Source: Phoronis ovalis
Taxonomy: Eukaryota > Phoronida > Phoronidae
Assembly (NCBI GenBank): GCA_028565635.1
Contig: JAOXYB010037617.1
Coordinates: 1-28,650 of the forward strand
Direction: 5' to 3'
DNA length: 28,650 nucleotides
Shown: positions 1-9,702 of the stretch, one piece after another
Layout: each line of letters opens with the position of its first letter
How positions within the stretch are numbered: the first letter of the stretch is position 1
Program-made: the position numbers and the translations under genes
The notes under the pieces: generated by a model
The model's input: the letters and a program-made list of their open reading frames with translations, nothing else
What the model was told of the DNA's origin: nothing
The model's database searches: none

Positions 1-520
1 AACCAATTTGCCTTTTTAAGTCTCACGCAAGGCAAATACCCGCCAGGCGTTATAAGGATAATATCATATAGATATACAAAGTATAAGCTGTATTTTTATT
101 CATATACTCTATGGTAAGGTGTTAATCGTAGTTTATTTTGTTCTCGATTCTATAATATACGATAAAATGGAGTCTAAGAAAGCAGGTTATATAAGTTTTA
201 TTTTCAATGTTACATACATTTAGTATTTAGTATCTGTACAATGCTTTTAATTCTAGCACACTCTATATCTCATGTGAATTTTATATAATCATTCTACAAA
301 CGGGTTGCAAAGATCTTAGGCGAGCAGGAAATTACTCAGTTTTACTTGGTTGGTCATATGATAGTGATATTACATGATTTAAATAAAAGATGGCAAAAAT
401 TCACAAATACCTATGACGGGTTTATAATCCGAATTAAAATCGTCGTTCCATTTTAATTTGTCTACATATTTTATTAGTAGGGCTTCGTTTTAAATGCTAT
501 AAAACCGTCGTCATCTCTCT

Positions 521-552
521 GGTTATGACTTAGTACGGTTATGACTTAGTAC
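521..552. repeat. 16-bp tandem direct duplication
   Basis: GGTTATGACTTAGTAC occurs twice with no spacer, at 521-536 and 537-552. The copies are identical, so the duplication is either recent or kept by replication slippage. No function is implied. Confidence 0.9.
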
Positions 553-2163
553 GTGGAATAGTTTAATGGAGGAACATTCATGTATTATCACTACTTGTGG
601 TATAGATATTCAAATGCTGTATCCTTTACATCGAATGGTATTCGCAACAGTTTTGATGGCCGGTGAGTTGTAGATTAACTTTAAAAAAAAAGAAAATTTA
701 ACATTTTTTCATATAAAAGGGTTTTGTTGTAAAAATTTGTCGCTATTAGATCAATGGATTTATTTTTGAGATACATATATACAACTGGAAAATTGGATGA
801 CATTTATGATGTGGTAATAAAATGACTTGTATACAGCCTTGTGTACCCACTAAACCCCGTCATTCTTGTTGTTTCACAGAACTAGTTGGAGACGACGATA
901 TTCAAATCATGGCCCAAGACGTGGGTCAAGTTCGATAATTCTGAGATAATATGTTTAAATTAAGAAGAAACAACAAATGTGCGTAATTTTCTATGCTGGG
1001 TTTTCATATTTCATCATAGACAATGCCGCATACCCTTTGATATATATGTAGGACAACAGCGTTATAGTAATAAGTTATTTTGAGTGTAATCTCTTGATTA
1101 CAATGTAAAATAATGAGCTTTTAGTATGAAACTACTTCAAAACTTGTTGATAATATGCTAATGGCTCTTCAAATAGTGCTTAATACATAACACCATCGCT
1201 AACATGTTCTTAATAAAAGTGTAAAATATGACGATTAGGTTCCGGGGATTAGGTAAGGCATATTCTATTTTCTAAAGGTAAATGAACTTACTGTGTATGC
1301 TTAATTACCTTTGCAGTATATGGCATTTGGTTTGAATTTTATTCCTTTATAAATTAACTGACCATGCCTTATGTAAAAAAATTTATTTAAATTAAAAATT
1401 GTTTACTCTTATTGATATTTAATTTTTTTGGAACAAATTGTCCAGATGATGGTATGAAGTTCTATCTATACTTAACTATCACATCAGCCTGCTTCTATTT
1501 CGAAAAGTGTGAAGATGTACCAAGAACTACATTTCACTGTGCGCTATTTGAGGATAAAAAATAGTAAACTCTTTGTTTGAAGAGTTATTAGAGCGTTTGA
1601 GGTTCTTAGATACGAACAACGAGTAAAGTGCGTGCGTCTATCGATCACGATCATTAAAGCGAAAAGCAAAAAAAAAACTACTATGTAGTAGTATGTATTT
1701 ATACATAGTTCTATAAAAAGAATCAAGTGGTTCTCTTTAACTTCGGGTTGTAACTTAAGTAACATATGTGTGTAGCTCTTCGCGCTCGTATCTAAGAATA
1801 AAAATTGACAGTTTTTTTCTCTCGGGATACCACTTTTTTTCTTAATTTAAAAATGAATGCAGACAATTTCAATGCATTAAAATGAGTTATTCAAAATGCA
1901 ACATTTTCTTGTTTGAGGTATTAGTTATCGAATGTATTTATTGTATCAGTATGTTCCTGGCGGGCATTTCTGTGACACGTTATTTTTAGAAGTACACCTA
2001 TTGTTATATTTTCAATTGACATATATATTGCACAATTAAATACTGTAACAATTAATAGAGTATTTTCGAACTTTTAAATAGTTCAATGTATTAATTCTCA
2101 CGTAAGTAGTCAAAATAAACATTGAATGTATTCTGCTATTGTGTACTTTTACAGTATAGAATG

Positions 2164-2191
2164 CCGACTTGAAAAAGTTAAATCAAGTCGG
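2164..2191. repeat. Perfect 9-bp inverted repeat (hairpin)
   Basis: CCGACTTGA (2164-2172) is followed, after a 10-base A-rich loop, by its exact reverse complement TCAAGTCGG (2183-2191). It lies about 450 bases before the first recognisable exon of the PH gene. It could be a small structured element or the remnant of an inverted-repeat transposon; its length alone does not exclude chance. Confidence 0.6.
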
Positions 2192-2637
2192 TTTACACCT
2201 GATTACAAATCACTATTATGTTGGATAATACAATTTGGCCGACTTTCTGCTTGCAAGGAGATATAAACACAAAGATTATAAGTTTGCTCCGGGGATAATT
2301 TGACCGACAAAGTATGTTGTTATTTCTTCTCGCAGACTTGTATCGGTCTTTCTTTCATTAACACTGATGTTCATCGAGGAGTCGTGTTTTGTTGGTGTTT
2401 GTGTCGTATATTTTTAACTAAATATTAAGTATCTTTTATAGACAGTGGTATTAACTGTGACTGTGATTACTTGTATAGGTAGATGGACTGCGTTGCTGTC
2501 AAAGAGAAAAACAGAATGACACTTTTATAACCTTTTTAAATATGCAATTTCTTTACGGAATAACTGAAACGCAGCCGCATATAATTAACATTGTTAATTA
2601 ACACTGAAAAATTTAAGCAAATGTTTTTCTGTTTCAG

Positions 2638-5600
2638 GCAACTTCCAGTATTAGTCAACAAACAGATGATGTCTACTTCTCGTTTCATCCATTTTTGACA
2701 AGAAACTTCATTCTACTTCCAAGATCGAAGAAGGTAGAAATGGCCCGTAGAAAGTCTTTCAGTGCCAGTCTCTTGGTGGACTTATCCAAAGTTGATGACA
2801 TTACAGACACTGGTCATCTTGACCATGGGGTTAGTAGGTCTGACATCGTCTGCGCTGATCATGCAGGGTGGTTAACGGATTTAACAACAGGACTGCCCCA
2901 GTGGTGTATAATAGCTGATATGTTGTTTTGTGTGTTTGAAAATGATGACGCTGAAAAATCGTCAAAGGTGAGTTGTAATTAGGAACCAAACTATTTTAGA
3001 TCCACTTTGTACTCTACTTGTAATAATGTATTTCATAAACGTAACATGATCTTGTAATATTTTGTTACTTGGCTTCTAGTCAACTGTAATTAAAAGCTAT
3101 AATTGTAATTATAATGTTAAATGTAATGATATAAATAACAAAAAACATGACACACAACAATAAATGTTCGGAAACCGCAAACGAAACAGAAAATTACAAA
3201 TAAATGTTTTTAATGTATACAGTCCTGAATGTTGAATTAGATAAAAGAATAACATACCTTTGCTCCCTCTGATTATCGATTGTCCATCTCGGAGCTTGGC
3301 ACTCGTATTTACTGCAACAATTGAAAGGGGTCCTTTGTCAGTTATATTGCCTTTTGCTAATTATATTAACGTTGATATTTCAGGTGCTAATGTTACCCGG
3401 TTACACAATCCGGCCTGTAGTGTATAATTCTGCCACCAAGGATACTTACCACGAAGCAAACAATGTTCACAAACGCTCAAAAGGAACTTCTAAGACTATT
3501 TCAGGGATGGAAAGGTTTCAAATTGTTATTGAAAACGATATAACCGGACAAAAAATTGTATACAGTACAAATACGCAAGCAAATTTAGATCGATGGATAT
3601 CTATTTTAAAAGTAGCCTCAAGTTTAGACACCGATATTTTAAACAGTGATAGTGAAAATGATAACGAAAATAGATACGAAGATGAAATCGGTGGCAAGTA
3701 CTCTCCGTCGTCACCCCGTGATATTAAACGTAGTGATATTACTCTAAGCTGGTTGAATGGATATGTTAAATCAGAAGATTCTCACTCAGGATCTGGTTCA
3801 AAGTCGCCAGCGGTTGTTCACAAAATAGGACACATATCAAAACTTAATAATACATTTCCACAAAATGGGAAATGGTGTTCGACGAGAGAAGAACTAATTA
3901 ATACGACGACGAAAAAACTCGTCGCACCTGTCATTAAAAGATCCGGTAAATCCACCAGTGCCATAGTCAAATCCAAGGAAAACGTAGTTGATCGTTTACC
4001 ACAAAGACCGAAATCAGCTATGTTTTCACACGAGTTACCGGAGGAAAGGGAAAAAAGAAATAGTCGCGTAATCTCTGTTGATGATTTGCAGGAGAGGAAG
4101 GGAATCGGAAAAAAGATCTCTAGAAGAGCTTCGTTACTTAAAGAAAAAGTATTTAAAGGAAAATCTTCCAAAACTCCAACAGACCCAGAAAATGTAAAAT
4201 TGGGAACGCTGCAGGATGTAAAAATTTCAGGGTATTTATCTCATAAATATTTACTTTCGTGGAGGAAACACTGGTGCGCAATATGCAGCGGGAAGTTTTA
4301 CGTTTTCAAATCTAAAAACACTTCTGAGTCACCGGAATTTACTATTACTCTTGAGAAATACTTCCTGATTTTACAAAATAACGATAAAAATAAAAAACCA
4401 AATACATTCAAATTAACAGCACCACGTGCAAAAAGTATCCATTTGGCTGCTTTGGATAGTTTTGATTTTAACCGATGGATTGAGATATTTAAATCGGAAA
4501 CCATGGAATCTCCGGAAAATTCTGTATTGTCAACACCGGAGCTGTCACGATGGGACGCTACAACTAGAAGGTATGAATCCATGCCATCTATCAACAACTT
4601 GTTAAACAGCGACACTAGGCGGGGATCGGAACAAAGTAAAACTAGTTCAGAAAGCCAGGAGCATCAGCTAGCTTATCCAGATTCACCAGCTGAAGAAGAC
4701 AGAAGCAGCAATACTAGTTCCATGGGTTTTGAAAACTCTTTAACAAAGGACTCATCCCCAAGACATGATCAAGCTTTATTGGAATTATGGAAAGCAAGAG
4801 ATAATCAAGAAAATCAATCACCTACGTTGTCCAGGAGTACTGGAAGTCCAAATAAAAACATTATTTTTAAAGAAGATGTTATATTAGTTAATGATGATGA
4901 AGATGAAAGACCAGTTTCTGTAACAGACGAGAGACCTTCCAGTAATAGTAGCTATTCATCCGCAGACGTCTTCAATAAGGTAAAAAGACATCTCTCATCA
5001 GTTCTATAGTTGTAAAAGTGATTAAGCGTACAAATATATGAACTTGAAATGTAGTCAAATGGAAATGCTTAATGACTAACGTGATATATTTAGAATAAAA
5101 TATAATACACATGCATCTCAACTACACAATAATGGTCAAATTAATGAGGGTTCAATAAAACTCAAATACATTTTCACATTTTTTTTCCAGATTCCCTCCA
5201 TCATGATAACTGACGCTGGTTCTGAGACACCTGAAATTCCAATAGTTGATAAAAACCTTTTAACTGTAACGAGAAAATTGTCCGTCAGCAAATCAGTCGG
5301 GGATCTTCCAGAGTTATGCAAGTCATGTGAGGAAAGTCATCACTCTGAAAGTCGTCTCAACGAACTTAATCTGGAATACGGTCGGAGCGCGGAATTAAAT
5401 GACTCGGGTAAAGCTCATCTTATAAAGGGATTCATTATTCTGTAATTGCTTGCATTTCTGTTTTACATGAGCAGTATATGACAAAATATATTCAAGTAAA
5501 ACTATTACGTGTTTAACTTTCCGCCATCTTGGTGACCTCTGGCGGCTAATATCCCATTGAAGCAAAGGGATGATAGAATCATCGACAAATTGTGCGAAAG

Positions 5601-7879
5601 ATAGACATATTTAAACTCCAGCAGTAATTTAAATCAATTCAATAAATTGGCATGTCAAAATTGGAAAAAAGCGTAAGCATTTCATTTTATAGTTCTATTG
5701 GCTGGCACTAGCTACATTTTACGGAAACCGACTTCTTGAGTATTAGATATATAAATTTTAACTTTTTATTATTTCTTTACAGAAAGTGATAGCCAATCTC
5801 AGGCTGACGAAGCTGAAAAGATATGGCAGCAAGATTTACTGAATATGAAAAAACAACAGTTACTTCAAGATCTCATGAAACAGAAGGCGGAAATAGAGAG
5901 AAGGCAACAATGGAAGGTACCTATCTAATTTCTAATATTCATTCTTGGACAAACAGAAAATTATTGTTTCCATCTGTCCATCAGTTTTAAAAGAGTCACA
6001 AGATCCCGTACATCCCATACATATGTACTGTAATACAGCGAGATTTCAACTAACTGACTCATTTGTAATCGAGACACCATGATAACAAATAAAATAGAAC
6101 ATTTGGAAAATATGTATCCTAGGCTGGTATTCACTATGTCGGCGTATTATAAATGAATGTAAATGAGATGGCATATCGAACTTGGAAGCCTAGAATCACT
6201 TTACAATGTATAATTTTAGGATACAAAGACAATAGTGGTTCCTAATCAAGCAGAAATGGTTAATAAATATCAGCGTACGCATATAGAAAAGCAACAAGAA
6301 TATGTAAGAGACATGACACACTTGAAACAGCGAAGATTGTCAACACAGCTGAAGGCAAGCACATATGTTTTATATGAATATAAGTTTTTTGGCACCGCTT
6401 TGGTATAGCCAGGTAATAGGCATGTCGGTTATTGAAATTTTGAATATAGAAACATTATAGAAATAGTGTTTCTCAGATAGATATAATGGTGTTGTACTTA
6501 TTCCTTCATTTTCCTTTTTTATTTGTGCTTTCGTTGTACATTCTTCAACTAAAGGTATCCTGAAACAGAGTTTAAAAGCGATTTTTTTTATTTTACTGTA
6601 TTTTCTATAATATACTCTGCTAATAAATTTGAGCATTATTCCAGGTGAACACAATTGAAAAACAATTAACGCAAGAAACTTCCAATAATAATGTTAAGAA
6701 GCACTCCGTCTTTAGTTTTGGTGGGAAACCGAAATCAACGCTAATTAACCAAGATCACAAGCATCTACAAAATCAGCTACAAGAACTGAAAAACAAACTC
6801 GCAGACATTGATAAAGGTATCTCAAAAGTAGAAATAATTCTGATGACAAAATGTAAGCTACGTCGACAGCTTTAATTGGCCGAAAACATAAGGCTGCGTG
6901 CATGCTACCGACAGATATGTCGTACGTGTCTGTATTTCAATCGACCGAAAACCTTCCACCTTTTGGATAGAATGTACGAAAGTTTTGTGTTTGAACGTCA
7001 CATTTATTCGCTTACTGTTTTGATTTGTGTGGCACTAGAAACTATAATTTTAGATGTTATATTTTTCTAAAACTTTACAAAGATATTTTCTCAAATGGGT
7101 ACAGTGCCCTATTTAACCTTTTTGACGTATAAGAATGCATCTGATAGATATAAATTTATTTTCAGGTTTAAACGAACACGAAAAACAACGTGAAGAAACC
7201 TTGAAGCATCTTATATCTTCCGAGTCCAACGCCGTTCAACGTCATGAACAACTTAAAGCTAGTCTAGGTGCTATTATGGAAGTTGTCGAGAGTCCAAAAT
7301 TACACAGAAACCATTTATTTGAGGACAATAGTAGTGGTGGTTCATCTGAATCTAGTCCCAACATAAGGAGGAGAACAAGAGCATCAACTGTACCTTTAAA
7401 AGCTGATACAAGACGTAGCTCGGGTGTTAGTACTCGCAGTGATCCCTGTAACAGCATTGGGGAATCAAAAATAAATCCTGATACCTTGGCACAAATCGAG
7501 GTAACATTCTTTTTAAAAGTTCTTTTAATGATAAATGAAAATATGCGTTTTGTTGTGAGATAGAAAACTATTTCTAAAGCGAAGAGGTTTTTTTTCTTTA
7601 TTTTATATAACGTGGTAATCTACGTATGCCTATGTGCAGAGTATACTCTAGGTATGTTGCAAATCTACAAGAATTGAAATGCTAGGGAATTATGCTGTTT
7701 GCATTTAACTATTTTGCACCAGATTGCTTTCAACAGCCGGACTTATTCTTTATATAGCTTCACTGCTCGGTCATGTTTTTCAATACGCATTTTAAAATAT
7801 CAACGCTACTTTTTGAATTCAATTACAGGCATTTGAAGAAATGACGAAGAAAGTGTTACAACAAAAATCTGGCTGGTGA
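2638..7879 (+). CDS. Tandem PH-domain and coiled-coil protein (AFAP-like architecture), 8 exons
   Basis: Exons, all in phase: 2638-2967, 3384-4979, 5191-5407, 5783-5916, 6220-6354, 6645-6816, 7166-7500, 7829-7879 (stop TGA 7877-7879). The first good start is ATG 2740 (context GAAATGG), giving 955 residues; the frame stays open back to the acceptor at 2638, so an upstream 5' exon could add to it. A first PH domain spans about residues 40-156 and is interrupted by intron 1; its closing helix carries Trp ~147 in LDRWISIL. A long Ser-rich, basic linker leads to a second PH domain at about 356-450 (GYLSHKYLLSWRKHWCAI at its start, RWIEIF in the last helix). Ser/Asp-rich disorder follows, then Gln/Lys/Glu-rich coiled coils at about 690-770 and 800-850, and a basic Ser/Thr tail. 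PH-PH-coil is the order in actin-filament-associated AFAP1 proteins and, loosely, M-RIP/outspread; I infer a membrane or actin adaptor. No catalytic domain is visible. Intron 5 has a GC donor. Orthology is not settled. Confidence 0.88.
5521..5532. promoter_or_regulatory. YY1-type site (CCGCCATCTTGG) inside intron 3 of the PH gene
   Basis: CCGCCATCTTGG is the canonical YY1 recognition sequence on the minus strand (core ATGGCGG). It is followed at 5539-5545 by CTGGCGG in a small GC-richer island within AT-rich intron. In metazoan promoters this motif sits close to transcription starts, so an internal promoter for a C-terminal, coiled-coil-only isoform is possible. That function is inference; the motif match is direct. 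Confidence 0.4.
6355..6644 (+). other. GC-AG intron in the PH gene
   Basis: The coding frame runs to CTGAAG at 6354, and the donor that follows is GCAAGC, not GT. The acceptor is TTATTCCAG at 6644, and the next exon continues in phase 0 as V-N-T-I-E. The sequence AAG|GCAAG fits the consensus of the minor GC class of U2 introns, which need strong pairing around the non-canonical base. No usable GT donor occurs before the next in-frame stop region. Confidence 0.75.
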
Positions 7880-7896
7880 AAGTGCAGTTGAACGAT

Positions 7897-7962
7897 ACAT
7901 TCTGAGAAAATCTAGCCGTCTGCGTTACTTATAACATGCTCGGTTAGATTTATTCAGAATGT
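7897..7962 (+). ncRNA. miRNA-like hairpin in the 3' UTR of the PH gene
   Basis: Two 22-nt arms, 7897-7918 and 7941-7962, pair over nearly their whole length: 19 Watson-Crick pairs, two G-U wobbles and one A-A mismatch on the plus strand, with a 22-nt loop. The stem can be extended past a small internal loop (7890-7894 with 7967-7971). It begins 17 bases after the TGA of the PH gene. Arm length, loop size and the sense-strand G-U pairs resemble a pre-miRNA. A solo palindromic MITE remnant or a 3' UTR control hairpin would look the same. I do not recognise a known miRNA. Confidence 0.35.
7949..7954 (-). terminator. Candidate poly(A) signal of the minus-strand gene
   Basis: On the minus strand AATAAA occurs 254 bases after the stop codon of the 8208-9590 gene. 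If used, its 3' UTR overlaps that of the PH gene over roughly 7930-8150 and includes one arm of the hairpin at 7897-7962. No closer AATAAA exists on this strand, though a variant signal could be used instead. Confidence 0.4.
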
Positions 7963-8123
7963 GGAACGTACACATTTACGAGCAATTTTAGTTAGAAGAG
8001 AATGCATGCCATGACTCGGCCATGATGTAATTAACGCGCGATTGGTAATTATAAAAACTCAGGTCTCCAAATAATTACTTTTTGTCCGAATCATAAAATA
8101 TAAAAAACTGTTTATGTATATTC

Positions 8124-8129
8124 AATAAA
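8124..8129 (+). terminator. Poly(A) signal of the PH gene
   Basis: AATAAA lies 245 bases after the stop at 7879 and is followed by a T/G-rich stretch (TATTGTTCTTTCTTTCTTG from about 8147), the usual downstream element. It is the first AATAAA after the stop on this strand. Confidence 0.75.
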
Positions 8130-8207
8130 TGCATTAAAAACACATATATTGTTCTTTCTTTCTTGTATTTGAAAATAGCAGTTAGCTTCTTGACAATGCT
8201 TACAATT

Positions 8208-9590
8208 TCACAATAAGCCATAAAGGATAAATGAGGCAGCGAGAATTAATGGCGGGAATACGAACTCTTTCGACAAAGTAGGTACCATAGGAGTTATGTT
8301 ATAAGAGTATGGCTCTAGTCGTTTGGGCAAAAGTTGATATAAGACATCGTAAAATGTGTCGTAATCTTGTTGATTGATGGCAAGGATTCCCGTTGCTATC
8401 AAACTTGGCAAGGTGCGTTTTATCCAATTCTAAAAAAAGTTTTAATTTAATGTCTATGTGGTGTGAACAATATCTTCAGAATAGCAATACATATATCTAC
8501 GATGTGTCTATGGGACACAGAGTAAGGGAGGTGTTGACATAAATCTTGCATAAAAGTAATCCCAATAATTTGTCAGGAGCCCAGTCAGTATTCCAGTAAC
8601 GGACCGGATGAACATCTTATGTAGTGTATCGGATGAAGTCCTTACATCGTCTTGTAATCAACATATATAACAATTAACAAATATCAAAGGTGTATTCATA
8701 AATTAAACGAACGCACGGAAGCACGCAACTACCTATAGTATGAGATATGGTTGGTATTGACTGATGGGCGATTCGTTATATATTTGGCTATTTTATATGG
8801 CAGCCTACCTTTCTGTATCTTTTCATAACGTTCGATGTTGTTATCTGTGGAATAACAGTTAAATTTCTTGTTACTACGACTTTAGCGTCAGTGGGTGGCT
8901 CGTAGGAGATTGTATTCAGTCCAGCGCATGAAATGTATCTTCTTGATAAATCGTGCTCAAAAGCTACGTTAAGAGGTTTAGTTGCATAGGTTTGCTGTCG
9001 AATGTAATGCAGAAGGTGGCGAACAGGCGATAAAGCAGCAAACGTCGTTGGGGAACTTATATGGCTAATATTACTTATGTTGCTCTGTTGTCTTGGAATA
9101 GGGGAAACATAGCTCTACAATAATTTAAAAGCAATATTATATGTATATTTATTATTGGTAAACTTTACACAGTCTGTCAGCGAAAAAATGTCAATTACAT
9201 ATATAATGTTTATAATTTGATACATGCATGTGATGTAAGAATGCAGTTAATTTTCATATTCAGCTGGGCGCCCCCCCCCCCCCCCCCCCGATTAAAAGGT
9301 TTAACATCGACAACTCAATGTAATTAATTGGCAAGATCACGGATCGAACTGGGATGTCTGGTTTTTTGTCCTGTGGATAAGGTTATAGAGGTAGCATATA
9401 TATTTTATAGGCGCAAAGACTGACAGAAGAATTAGTATACTGCCGTCTATTACTCCACCTTTATAGAAATTTCGTCTTCATTTGTTTTCTTGTATCCATT
9501 GCTCCCAGAGTCTATATAATCGCTCTCGACTGAAATGCCTTCTCGTCGTTGTTCAGGTATTTCAACAACTGGGGTAAGTTGTTCCGCCAT
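8208..9590 (-). CDS. Unrecognised tail-anchored membrane protein, 3 exons, 219 aa
   Basis: Minus-strand coding exons are 9590-9459 (residues 1-44), 9114-8809 (45-146) and 8429-8208 (147-219, stop TGA); all junctions are phase 0. Exon 2 is open for 102 codons between TTGTAG| and AAG|GTAGGC; exon 3 follows CTTTTTTTAG|. The donor of exon 1 (AAG|GTGGAG) is weak but needed, since read-through meets TAA two codons on. ATG 9590 is the first Met after an in-frame TAA at 9621-9623. The N-terminus is acidic and polar (MAEQLTPVVEIPEQ), the middle is rich in Ser/Ile then Arg/His/Tyr, a basic stretch MKRYRKNWIKR spans the exon 2/3 junction, and the last ~18 residues (FVFPPLILAASFILYGLL) are hydrophobic and end at the stop. 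With no N-terminal signal this suggests a tail-anchored cytosolic-face protein of ER or mitochondria. I recognise no family. It converges on the PH gene and diverges from TTI1. Confidence 0.72.
9271..9289. repeat. 19-base poly-C tract in intron 1 of the minus-strand gene
   Basis: Nineteen consecutive C residues follow GGGCG. On the coding (minus) strand of the tail-anchored gene this is a G19 run in intron 1, able to form a G-quadruplex-like structure. Its length is likely polymorphic and prone to sequencing error. A shorter C12 run is at 19068-19079. Confidence 0.9.
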
Positions 9591-9652
9591 GCGTGCAGAT
9601 GGCCATGCAAGTAAGGTGGCTTATGATGACAATACATGAAGTCGTGACTCTG

Positions 9653-9702
9653 TGACGTCACTAAATCACTTCGAAAACCCCATACGATGGTTGATTACGT
9701 CA
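9653..9702 (-). promoter_or_regulatory. CRE/ATF sites upstream of the tail-anchored gene
   Basis: TGACGTCA, the perfect palindromic CREB/ATF site, lies at 9653-9660, and TTACGTCA, a one-base variant, lies at 9695-9702. On the minus strand they are 63 and 105 bases upstream of ATG 9590, where a core promoter would be expected if the 5' UTR is short. The full palindrome is unlikely by chance in so small an AT-rich interval. Regulation by a bZIP factor is inferred. Confidence 0.5.

Larger units (their letters stand above)
1..2637. other. Gene-free AT-rich flank upstream of the tandem-PH gene
   Basis: I find no coding exon with convincing splice sites here on either strand. It is either intergenic DNA or a 5' intron of the downstream PH-domain gene, whose first recognisable exon opens at 2638 directly after a good acceptor (TTTCTGTTTCAG). 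It holds a 16-bp perfect tandem duplication at 521-552 and a short perfect hairpin at 2164-2191. An AG after a pyrimidine tract near 2337 could mark an untranslated exon, but nothing confirms it. Confidence 0.6.

Noticed and set aside
3321-3383. A hydrophobic N-terminal extension upstream of the large PH exon that looks like a signal peptide
   Set aside because: It starts at a non-ATG codon and is the pyrimidine-rich end of intron 1; the acceptor TTGATATTTCAG at 3383 and the in-phase exon at 2638-2967 explain the sequence better.
3818-4615. Minus-strand open frames opposite the large PH exon (3818-4171, 4298-4615)
   Set aside because: They are antisense shadows of a long real exon; no domain and no independent signals.
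6876-7070. 64-codon plus-strand open frame in intron 6 of the PH gene
   Set aside because: Bypassed by the good splice pair 6816/7166, which keeps the frame; it begins at a non-ATG codon and shows no domain.
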